This document shows positions 40,691-49,808 of a DNA stretch of 64,000 bases, in pieces. The notes beneath the pieces were generated by a model that worked only from the letters and a program-made list of their open reading frames with translations, was not told the origin of the DNA and made no database searches. The DNA lies in the NCBI RefSeq assembly GCF_000209165.1, contig NC_009042.1, positions 2,108,001 through 2,172,000 on the forward strand, read 5' to 3'. Within the stretch, counting starts at the first letter, position 1. Each line of letters begins with the position of its first letter. Origin of the DNA: Scheffersomyces stipitis CBS 6054. Lineage: Eukaryota; Ascomycota; Pichiomycetes; Serinales; Debaryomycetaceae. Position numbers and translations under genes: made by a program.

Positions 40691-41726
40691 GGCGAGAAAT
40701 TAGCGATAACTGACTTGTGGGGGAGCACGTGATGATAATGACGATAGTGAACAGTAATCAAATCGACAATTGTAAGGAGAGGCTATCACTACGCAAGTAC
40801 TGGTACAGGAGAAATGAAGTAGAACTGAATCAAACAAGAAAAAGGCTTAAAGTGAAACTCAACCAGACAAGAAAATGTCAAATTTTCGGCGATCTGAAAA
40901 TCACCACTATTTATACTCGTGTGGGCCGTTGAATCAAATCGGTTGCAACTGTTTGTTGAGTCAGTCACGTGATTTTATCGACGCATGTGATATTTTGAGG
41001 GCGAATAGGAGGTTCGGATAATAGAGAGATAGACAGGTTGTTGGGTTCGGCGAAGCTACTCGAAGCTGTAGAATTCTGGCGACAAATAACGACTTTCGGT
41101 ACATTGAGTGGATTTGGAGAATTGTTTACGGTTTGCTTCAAAGCGGTGGATTTTCAAAATAATCACGAGACATTCTGTAAATGTTTAAACTATGTAGGAT
41201 AGCAAAACTCTGAAATTTTCCAGATCAATTTTCCGGATCGTGATTTCTTTTGCCATTTACGGGTGAAAAAGATCTTCCTCTGGGCGTCGAACTTGACTCA
41301 GGTGCTTTTACTTCACAGGGTTAAGAAAGCTCTGGAACGGGCTTTTCACTACAGTCGTGCGACTTCTGGAGCCACCAAGAATACACAGCCGTCTCCAGGC
41401 TATTGGCATATCGTCCACCAACAAAACTCTATAGTACGTCCAATATAACTTCAGAGAAACAGAACATATTTTGAGCATTCACCGAAAGAAGGCGACTTTT
41501 GGTCTAAAAGTGTGCGTTGATGACATCAACTTTGCGCTTTCTGTTTGTCACATTTTTTCGCAGCTAAATGCAACTCTAATCTCGTCACTGATTTAGATCA
41601 GGAGACAATAAAATCATCTCGATTATACGATGTACTCTTTACATGATGAGTCATATCCTGTTTGTAAGTTAGGGTTCATTAATCATCGTGTACTATAGTG
41701 GTATTCTAAAGTATTTACCTAGGAAA
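40691..41726. other. OPI3 upstream region and JEN 3' flank
   Basis: About 1 kb. The OPI3 side holds E-boxes (see next entry) and TGAGTCA at 40957-40963, a Gcn4-type site. A 61-codon frame at 41263-41448 starts with GTG and has no recognisable motif, so it is not called. Confidence 0.5.
40726..40990 (-). promoter_or_regulatory. E-box cluster (UASINO-like) upstream of OPI3
   Basis: CACGTGA at 40726-40732 (36 bp from the ATG), TCACGTGA at 40965-40972 and CATGTGATAT at 40984-40993. The last differs by one base from the Saccharomyces UASINO consensus CATGTGAAAT bound by Ino2/Ino4. Ino2/4 targets may be rewired in CUG-clade yeasts, so the regulator is not certain. Confidence 0.5.
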
Positions 41727-43289
41727 TCAAGCCTTGTTGGTCAGCAGCATATCACTACTAGAACCTTCTTCAGGAACTTCATCGAGGTAATGAACTTCCA
41801 AGTCTCTGTGGAATCTTTCTGGACCAACAATAGTAATGAAAATCATGTAAGCAAAAACAGCACCGCAGAAAATACACACAACCTTACCGTAGTCATAAAT
41901 GCCATCTCCAAGGGGGAATCGTTCACCTAATCTGGCCTCGATGGTAGAAGCAGCAGACGACGCAAGGTTACCCAATTGGTAGACAAGACCAGACAAGAAA
42001 GCTCTGTGAGTGGCATTGACCAACTCAAGAAGATGTATAGGGGCAATACCCCAAGCACCCATCACACCGGCATTCAACATAGCATATGCCCACCATTGCA
42101 GTTTAGCGTGCATGAATGCTGGGTAAAGGAAAGCACCACACCAGATCATACAGATTATGATAGAAAGTCTTCTGCCGAAGACTTCACTGAAAGAACCAAC
42201 AACGACACCACCGACAATACCTGCAAGGTTGCTAACAACGACAATGACAGTTCTGTAGTCAGAATCAACATTGTACTGTTTGGTAAGAAGAGTAACGTAC
42301 AAATCTTGAGAGCCATGAGTAGTGAAGTTGAAACCAGTCAAGAGAAGAACAAGGTAGATAAACATCAACCATTCGGTTTTGATAGTCATCAAGGCACTCT
42401 TGTCAAAAACCTTGGAAAATCCTGTCTTCTCAATGTCACCATTCATTCTCTTCTTCGATTCCTTGATCTTGAGGTAAACGGCAGATTCAGGGAAGGGCAA
42501 TCTCCATACAATCAAAATAAGAGGAAGACCAGCGCTGAACCAGAAAAGTGATCTCCAGCCTTCACCTTCTCTGTAGGTGCCTTGGAAAGCTCTGAAAAAG
42601 ACCATTGCAAAAATGTAACCCAACGAGTAGCCAGGCAAGAAAAGACCGGAAAGGACAGATTGTGCACGTTTAGGTTGATTTTCCAAAGCTGTAACACTGG
42701 CAACTGGGTACATGGCACCCATTAATATACCAAATAGAGCACGAACGCCTAAGAATTGAGCGTAAGTTTGAACAAAACCAGTACCGACTTCGACAATAAT
42801 AAACAAGAGACAAATAATGATGTATGGCCATTTTCTACCGTAGTAATCTGCCAATAAACCAAAAATAAAAGCACCAACAGATCTGAACATTAACACCAAA
42901 GTTAAACCCCAAGTTATCTGGGTAGTGTTAACATTCAAAGTAGCAGCAATATAGGGAGCAGTGACAGAAACACAGAAGAAATCCATTGAGTCTACTGTCC
43001 AGGCAAAGAAACCCAAGAAGTAGAAGTTATAGTCCAGTTTTGACATCGATTTCAAAGCAGGTACGGGATTGACAAGTTGGTACCACTTTTTGTCGGTGTG
43101 GTGGATTGGCAAGTCAAACAAAGTAGAGAGTCTAGTTGAAGCATACTTCTTAATGGTTGGCCAAGACAAGTCTGGCTTTTCATTGAAGATCTCTCTAGCT
43201 ACCTGTTCGATTTCATCGTCCACACGCTCCACCTGGTAGTCGGAGGGTTTGGAGTTGAGGTACATTAGATCATTCAGTTTCGCGTCCAT
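41727..43289 (-). CDS. JEN1: JEN-family carboxylate/H+ symporter
   Basis: A 520-residue major facilitator with about twelve membrane segments after a ~90-residue cytosolic N-terminus. The diagnostic JEN motif NxxS/THxS/TQDxxxT is exact (NFTTHGSQDLYVTLL, about residue 320). The MFS loop is LLADYYGRKWPY, and FAWTVDSMDFFCVSVTAPYI starts the first span. JEN proteins bring lactate, pyruvate or dicarboxylates into the cell and are glucose-repressed. JEN1 (monocarboxylate) and JEN2 (dicarboxylate) cannot be told apart here by eye, so the symbol marks the family. The long upstream region carries a zinc-cluster-type palindrome. Confidence 0.9.
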   Translation of the reverse strand: MDAKLNDLMYLNSKPSDYQVERVDDEIEQVAREIFNEKPDLSWPTIKKYASTRLSTLFDLPIHHTDKKWYQLVNPVPALKSMSKLDYNFYFLGFFAWTVDSMDFFCVSVTAPYIAATLNVNTTQITWGLTLVLMFRSVGAFIFGLLADYYGRKWPYIIICLLFIIVEVGTGFVQTYAQFLGVRALFGILMGAMYPVASVTALENQPKRAQSVLSGLFLPGYSLGYIFAMVFFRAFQGTYREGEGWRSLFWFSAGLPLILIVWRLPFPESAVYLKIKESKKRMNGDIEKTGFSKVFDKSALMTIKTEWLMFIYLVLLLTGFNFTTHGSQDLYVTLLTKQYNVDSDYRTVIVVVSNLAGIVGGVVVGSFSEVFGRRLSIIICMIWCGAFLYPAFMHAKLQWWAYAMLNAGVMGAWGIAPIHLLELVNATHRAFLSGLVYQLGNLASSAASTIEARLGERFPLGDGIYDYGKVVCIFCGAVFAYMIFITIVGPERFHRDLEVHYLDEVPEEGSSSDMLLTNKA

Positions 43290-46200
43290 TGTGTTTATAT
43301 AAAGTTGATTGAGAATGTGAGGCTACAATGATGGAATTGAACTTAGATGGGATGGATAGTTTTCGCAACAATTAGATCATCAAATTATTGTGGTATGCAA
43401 ATATTGAATATATACATATTCTCATCGCTCCTCCTCAATAGCAGAGTGCTATCCTTATATAATTTCCTGAAAGTAGTCAAGCATTTTCTTTGTCCATTGT
43501 TCCAAGTTTGAAAAGGCGTACTTTAGCAGTCATAGCTATTGACCCTCGCATGTCACCACAATGATCCCCACGACTAAAAGGTGCCCGCAAAAAAATATCT
43601 CTAACGTAATGCGGGATCGACAAAATATTTACAGAGTGAGCCATCGAAATAGAAATTAGCCGCCAGAAGAGGCAAATCCAAATACCGAAGCTCAGCTGAC
43701 TCTTTGCTGCACATGTATGATATCCATGTTACATATACATAAATTACTAGCTTAAAACAACACGTGTAGTATGGCAATTGGAACATAGTACATGTAAGAG
43801 TGCCAACAGGGAGGTCTGGTAAACTCGAGGCCCCGGTCCTGATCCGAGTGCCACGGAGTGCCTCCCCACTCCGAGTGGGTCCATAATAATTGCAGCAACA
43901 ACTATCATTCATATGTGGGGAAAACATAGTGAATGCAGTCGCATATTTCAGCCGCTGATATATTTTCTTGAGTTATTTCTTTGCTATGCTAATTCTCTTC
44001 CGTCACAGCGTGGTTGCTGGATCCCTTGACGTTACATTGCTCAAATGTAGATCCTAAGTATTAAAACGTTAGGCAAGTGTTCGGCATCGCGTTCGGCATC
44101 GCGGCTACTAAAATCATGTCTTGGTGTACCAATATCTCAGCCACTTCTCTTGTATGCTGAGACTCTTAATCAATAAAAACAGTACCAGTTGCAACTTCTA
44201 TTGGAAGAAAAGAAACCAGTCCTTACCCGGGGATCCTACCACCACATATTGATGTATGTAGTTGATCACTAATTCGACAGAGACCCAAACCAAATTGTAA
44301 GTCCGAGCAATAGACATTATTGACGGACACCTTCCTACTTCTTGGCAAGGGGTGGGGGAGGAAGAGTTTTGCTGAGATCCCCCAAATTCATAAAAATACC
44401 AGACCAAATTGGGAATTTGGTTGCTGTTCACACATCAACTGCCTGCAGACCAGGGGTCAAACAGTTTCACCTCCGGCATTGTTTTCTAGATGACCGGATC
44501 AATGAATAACCACATAGCGAATCGCAACAACTTTCGGCTCTATTCTGCACGAAAATGGGTTTGTGCCGAATATCTGCAAGTTGTGGGGGTCGAATGCCAC
44601 CGCTTTTTTATTGCAACTACTTCTATTCGACGTAGATTAGATATTGGTATGATTTCTTTGCCCCACTTGAATTCTTTATCTACGTTTATAGTAATTGTTT
44701 TTGGTGGCCCGGAGTTCAGGGCCTCCGAAAAACAGCTCCAAGCTTTAACCGGTAAGTCGTCCCTCCTCTAAATGATGATACAGACTGAGAGCAACCAGCT
44801 CCTTTTATCCTTGCGCAAGCTCGTAGAGTGTATTGTGTTCGTATTGTATTGTACTCGGATTGTCACCATCTTGTAGTTCTCACTCTTCATGAGTAATCTC
44901 AAATTCAACTTTCTGGTCCGGGTGTATCCCCGCAAAAACATTCTCTTATATTTTGCTAACAAAACACTGACAAAATAATGACATAATCCTTGTAGTTGTG
45001 TTCGAATTTGTCATGTTGTTTCCTAGCCGATTTAACAGTTATTGAATACTGGAAAAGACAACTCTCTTTTCTGAAGTGAATTTAAATTGTATACTTCTTT
45101 CTCTCGAACGGCCAAAAGTCTATTTGAGGATGACAGAATGCTAATTTAATGACATTTGAATTTTCAGAATTCTTCGAGAACAAATAGAGTGGAAATAGTT
45201 TATCATATCCCTTAGTTTCCCTTACACTTCTCCTCAAACATATAAAATTAATCCTAGTTCAATAACACAATGCTGATTTTACCAGATATTTGCATGAATG
45301 GATAAAATTGTTAAGCTTCTAAGAGCACCATGTGCAAAAATGATATTGATATTCCAAGGAATGGTGTTACTTTCCAAGATTATCAGCACAGGCATGAATC
45401 TTGCCTCGAACACATATCAGATATCGTAATCTAGACTTCTGGAAACTCCTACACCACTATTGCTAATAATAACACAAAAATATATTCACAAGAGAGTCAT
45501 TAAGAACAATGCTTTAGTTTTCTGTAGTAGCAGCATAGATCACTGAATCACTAACTACTGTCCCCAACTTTGAATGTATATCTTAGAAGGCACGGTTTAA
45601 GAACAAACACGGCATCAGAGAACTTAAGATCAAGAGTAAGGAGAATAATATTACAATATTTTCATTCAGAAAGGACAAGAAATTTCAGTTGAGTAGGGGT
45701 GATGTTCAGTTCCAGCAAAATAAAAAGGTCGAATGAATATTTGCACTGAGAATAGCGTCTTGTTCACTAATCTGGAAATTGTCTTATGGCAATTGCTTTA
45801 CAAGCCGTGTACCTTGCCGCAAAGGAGGCTTTGCTATAGAAAATAGCATTAAGAATCGGTGCGAAAACCCCGTTTGCGTATATTCTGGATACGAATTAAA
45901 ATTATATAGTCCTACTCAAAAAATACAATAATTGCACCTTGTTGAAAATTACTGCATTAATTTATGTCTAAAATTAATATGCTTGTGGAAACTTGTATAC
46001 CGCTTATTGGTGCATGAGGAGTTGATGTTCATTAACAATGGAGAAAAGACTGGAACGTTTTTACGGATTTCAATTACTTTTTGCCATCGGATCGGCTGAA
46101 GACTTGTGTGAAATCTGGGGTCCATTGTGCCATTCGTAAACCTACAGCATATCACGTTAACCTGCACGGTTTGGCAAGATAACGCTATCCATTAAACTGC

Positions 46201-46899
46201 ATTTTTCTGTTTTTGGAAGCCGAAGAGGAGTCAATTCACATCCAATATGATCTAGACAACCACTAATTTCCCGATGAAACAAAGGAATTAAACTAATCGC
46301 CTTATCATGATTAACACAATTGCAGCATTGGAAAATATGGGGCCTGTTACCGAACATTCGCTGCCTTTATTTACACAACCCGAAGGACATTTGCAGAACT
46401 GTGACTGAAATGGGACAAGAGTCTTGGATAAAGGCTCTTCCTCCAGAAAAATCAATTCTGTCGTATTCAGGTCAATCACTTTTGTGCTGTGTTCTGCAGT
46501 ATGTGTTTTCTTATTTTGCAACTACAATTTTAGAACTTAGTTTGCATGCCCAAATCTAGGATTGGTTGTTACTTTCGATCCAAAGGCAAAATACTAGATG
46601 CATCGGTCTCGATGAATGGACAACTCCCGAAAGAATCTAGAAATTAGTTTACGAACAGCCAAGCTTTATCACCAGAATATTCTCAATGCACTTTCCGAAT
46701 TAATTAAAATGATTGCAAAAATAAAACTGATACATTTGTATAAACACCAAAAAAAGGTTACTCTATTCTAAGAATAGCAATGCCGTATGAACTTATTCTG
46801 AGACAAGAGTTTGTATAAGTAGGGTTAAACAAAACTTCAAATATGATCTGGGAATAACTTAGAAGTGTATCCTTAACTTCAAAAAGTAGGTAGGTCAAA
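43290..46899. other. 3.6-kb gene-free spacer between JEN and the first cell-wall gene
   Basis: Divergent upstream regions of JEN (minus) and the cell-wall gene (plus). Frames of up to 108 codons (43601-43927 minus, 46157-46559 both strands) overlap each other and lack domains. The unusually long region before the cell-wall gene resembles the large regulated promoters of fungal adhesin genes. A perfect 12-bp tandem duplication GTTCGGCATCGC lies at 44079-44102. Confidence 0.5.
43834..43873. promoter_or_regulatory. CGG-N7-CCG palindrome and hairpin upstream of JEN
   Basis: CGG at 43834-43836 and CCG at 43844-43846, seven bases apart, form an inverted CGG pair of the kind bound by Zn2Cys6 dimers. 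It is followed by CGGAGTG at 43854-43860 and its complement CACTCCG at 43867-43873, a 7-bp stem with a 6-base loop. The site is about 550 bp upstream of the JEN ATG in a small GC-rich patch. Carbon-source factors such as Cat8 belong to this class, but the exact CSRE consensus is not met. Confidence 0.4.
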
Positions 46900-48945
46900 A
46901 TGAAGTTCTCAAGAACTGTGTTTGCCCTTTCGTTCGTTTCGTCCTATGTCACTCATGTTGCAGCCTTAAAGTTTGACTTGGGTGTCTTCCTAGACCAAAG
47001 AGCTGAAGAGGACAGTACAATTGGGCTTGATGGTATCCCAACTTTTTTTCCAGAAGAAGTTAGCCCAACTCCCACCGATCCTCCCGAAGCCGAAGATACT
47101 TCACCAATTGTCTCGATTGAACCAATCGATGATGTCACTTCACCAATTGTCTCAATTGAACCAATCGATGATGTTACTTCTCCAGTTGTCTCAATTGAAC
47201 CAATTGATGATGTTACTTCACCAATAGATGACGTTACTTCCCCAATCGATGGTGTTACTTCACCAATTGATGATATTACGATTATTCCCTCCGATGAGGT
47301 TACGTCCTCCGATGAAATTACTCCTTCTGAAACTCCTTCCGATGAAATTACACCCTCTGAAGAAGTTACACCCTCTGATGAAATCACGCCTTCTGATGAA
47401 GTAACTCCCTCCGATGAAATTACACCCTCTGAAGAAGTTACACCTTCTGATGAGGTTACACCCTCCGATGACGTTACACCCTCTGATTCTGATAGTCTTA
47501 TTCTCACTCCAGATATTTCAATTTCGTGTTCTCCCACTGGAATTACAACCGTTACTACATTTATCGTGGAAACAGCTTCCTACTGCTATCCATTGGATTG
47601 TACTGAATGTACAGAGACTCAAGTGTTGACTCCATGTAATACGGAAAGCTCCAGTATTGAAGTTGTCTATACATCCTATTTGTATCCCTCAGAATGCATT
47701 ATTTCAGAACCAGAGAAACCTTCAGACACTTGCTACACAACTGAAGTGTTGATTACCACAGTAGTAGTAGAGGAAATTTGTGGCAGTACTAGTGATTGCC
47801 TGACAACTGAAATTGTAATTGAAACTACTACTACCGACGAAGATGGCAACACAATTACTACAACAATTACAGATTCAGCCGTTGATTGTCCCACAACTCC
47901 TCAAGTTTGCACTCTGGTTAGTAGAACAATCGTTGCAACCGTTACCAAAGATGTCTGTTATCCGGACACTGTGCCTCCCAAGGTTATTCACCCACCTGGA
48001 GATAAACTGTGTGGCCGTACACAGACCACATTTACATCTGTTACCTCTATTGTTGTGAATGAGTGTGATCTTGTTGGCAGCAAACCAATTGGTGATCCAT
48101 GTCCACTTAAATTAACTACAAGAATCATTGAGACCACCGATTCCGAAGGTAACCCCCTTACAACAGAAGAAGTAGCGACAATTACAGGATGCCCAGCTCC
48201 TCAATCCACTACAAGTCCTCTTGACCCCCGGATTGATGTATGCCTTGAAACCACTATCGTTTCCACATTGACAATAACGACGGATGTCTTTGAATCAGAC
48301 TGCCCAGTTGAAGTTGTAGATGTTCCAAAATGCTTGAATATCACCCAAACAGGTGTGGCTACAGTATTGAAAGTTCTGTTGTCATGTACAGTTACTTTTA
48401 CACCTCTGTGCACATTAACTACACTTACAAGCTTCCCTGACCCTCCTATTTCAGTTCCAGGAACTGTAAGCCTCCCATCAGGAGATATCACTGGTCCCGA
48501 TGGCACTGGTCCTGATGTTACTGGTCCCGATGTTACTGGTCCTGATGTCACTGGCCCCGATGTCAGTGGTCCCGATGTCAGTGGTCCCGATGTAAGTAAT
48601 CCAATTATCATTATCGAGCCTGTCACTATAATTTCATTAGTCTGTGAAGCAACTAGTGAATTGGGATGTGTCCCATACACCATAACAGAAACAACTACAA
48701 CTACAACAGTCATTCAAACTTGTGACAATGTTAAAGTAACTCAGCCAGTGGATGAACCAGTAGTGACCCCTCCTGGAACAATATCAAATCCAAAAGTACC
48801 TCCAGGTTCAGTGACCCCTCCAAAGGGATCCGTTTCGCGTCCTACTAATTCAGGAACAAATGTGGAAGAGGGATTTGCTCCAGCAACTACACATTACATG
48901 GAAGTAGCTGCATTGGCTCTTGCTGGTGCCTTTGTCTTTATTTAG
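46900..48945 (+). CDS. Repeat-rich GPI-type cell-wall protein
   Basis: A 681-residue secreted protein. The N-terminal signal peptide (MKFSRTVFALSFVSSYVTHV) probably ends near AA-LKFDL. Residues ~65-125 hold near-identical repeats of SPIVSIEPIDDVT. Residues ~130-200 are a highly acidic SDEVTPSEE-type array. The middle (about 205-510) is Thr/Ser-rich with many regularly spaced Cys and TTT runs, and a (TG)PDV repeat array follows at 48487-48595. The C-terminus has a Ser/Thr/Gly region and ends in a hydrophobic tail (MEVAALALAGAFVFI), as expected for GPI attachment. It is probably a wall adhesin or structural mannoprotein. Function is not assigned. It shares general layout with the gene at 49809. 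Confidence 0.8.
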   Translation: MKFSRTVFALSFVSSYVTHVAALKFDLGVFLDQRAEEDSTIGLDGIPTFFPEEVSPTPTDPPEAEDTSPIVSIEPIDDVTSPIVSIEPIDDVTSPVVSIEPIDDVTSPIDDVTSPIDGVTSPIDDITIIPSDEVTSSDEITPSETPSDEITPSEEVTPSDEITPSDEVTPSDEITPSEEVTPSDEVTPSDDVTPSDSDSLILTPDISISCSPTGITTVTTFIVETASYCYPLDCTECTETQVLTPCNTESSSIEVVYTSYLYPSECIISEPEKPSDTCYTTEVLITTVVVEEICGSTSDCLTTEIVIETTTTDEDGNTITTTITDSAVDCPTTPQVCTLVSRTIVATVTKDVCYPDTVPPKVIHPPGDKLCGRTQTTFTSVTSIVVNECDLVGSKPIGDPCPLKLTTRIIETTDSEGNPLTTEEVATITGCPAPQSTTSPLDPRIDVCLETTIVSTLTITTDVFESDCPVEVVDVPKCLNITQTGVATVLKVLLSCTVTFTPLCTLTTLTSFPDPPISVPGTVSLPSGDITGPDGTGPDVTGPDVTGPDVTGPDVSGPDVSGPDVSNPIIIIEPVTIISLVCEATSELGCVPYTITETTTTTTVIQTCDNVKVTQPVDEPVVTPPGTISNPKVPPGSVTPPKGSVSRPTNSGTNVEEGFAPATTHYMEVAALALAGAFVFI

Positions 48946-49808
48946 TCCATTTTTCATTATCCTTCTCTCTTTCTAATTATATTGATCAAGTGTCTATGTT
49001 TTACAGTTGAATATATTTTTGCACCCATCGTGCAACCAAAAAAGAGTAAACTTGCAGATGCAAAATGCAATACGTAGGATAAGGACCGCCAGAGAAGTCA
49101 ATTCCAGAGCATTCCTTGGAGATGGCCCGCCTTCCATTTCACTGTAACCCACTCACATTTACACCCCTCCATGCAATAAATCGCCGTGGGCCCCAGAATT
49201 TAGATTAAGGTGATCTCGACTTCAAAATACACCCGGCTCTCAATTAATATTCTTCGCCATGGTTCCCCGCCGTATTAATCTACAAGTAACAGTGTGATGA
49301 GCTCAATTTCATATATTTACGAATAGTTACGAGGCTCACGCTACGATAACGAGTGACTAGGGAACTAGGCGTTGGCGATATTTTCTCAGACAATCTTTAC
49401 CGTGATCAAGGATTACAAAACAGGACAGGAGAGAAATATACTGTGAAATAATGAAATTCCTCCTCTTGGCAAATTGAAGAAGCATCTGATTACGAAAATA
49501 TAACCTGCAAACATTCATGCAGATGGCTAGAAGACAAGAAATGCTGCAACCGCGTGCGGCTGAATTTTGCAACGAAAAATAATAATGGGATATTATCATG
49601 CTATAAATAATCTATGGGCGATAGAAACAAATAAACTACTTTGTTAGCAAGTCAATTAAACAATGTCCCTCTAATCCGAGCTAGCAATTTCCGCCTGAAA
49701 ACATTCTTCATATGTTGTGTTTGAAATTTTGGTCACCTATAAAAGAAATCATTTCTCCTTACAGGTACGGAAATCAATTCCACTAACTCTACGCTGAACG
49801 ATAAGAAA
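48946..49808. other. Spacer between the two cell-wall genes
   Basis: About 860 bp, presumably the promoter of the second cell-wall gene. An 80-codon minus-strand frame at 49357-49599 is not supported. No repeats or RNA genes seen. Confidence 0.5.

Noticed and set aside
43601..43927. 108-codon minus-strand frame upstream of JEN
   Set aside because: No domain and it covers a likely regulatory patch.
46953..47537. 194-codon antisense frame over the first wall-protein repeats
   Set aside because: Stop-free only because the sense strand is a short in-frame repeat.
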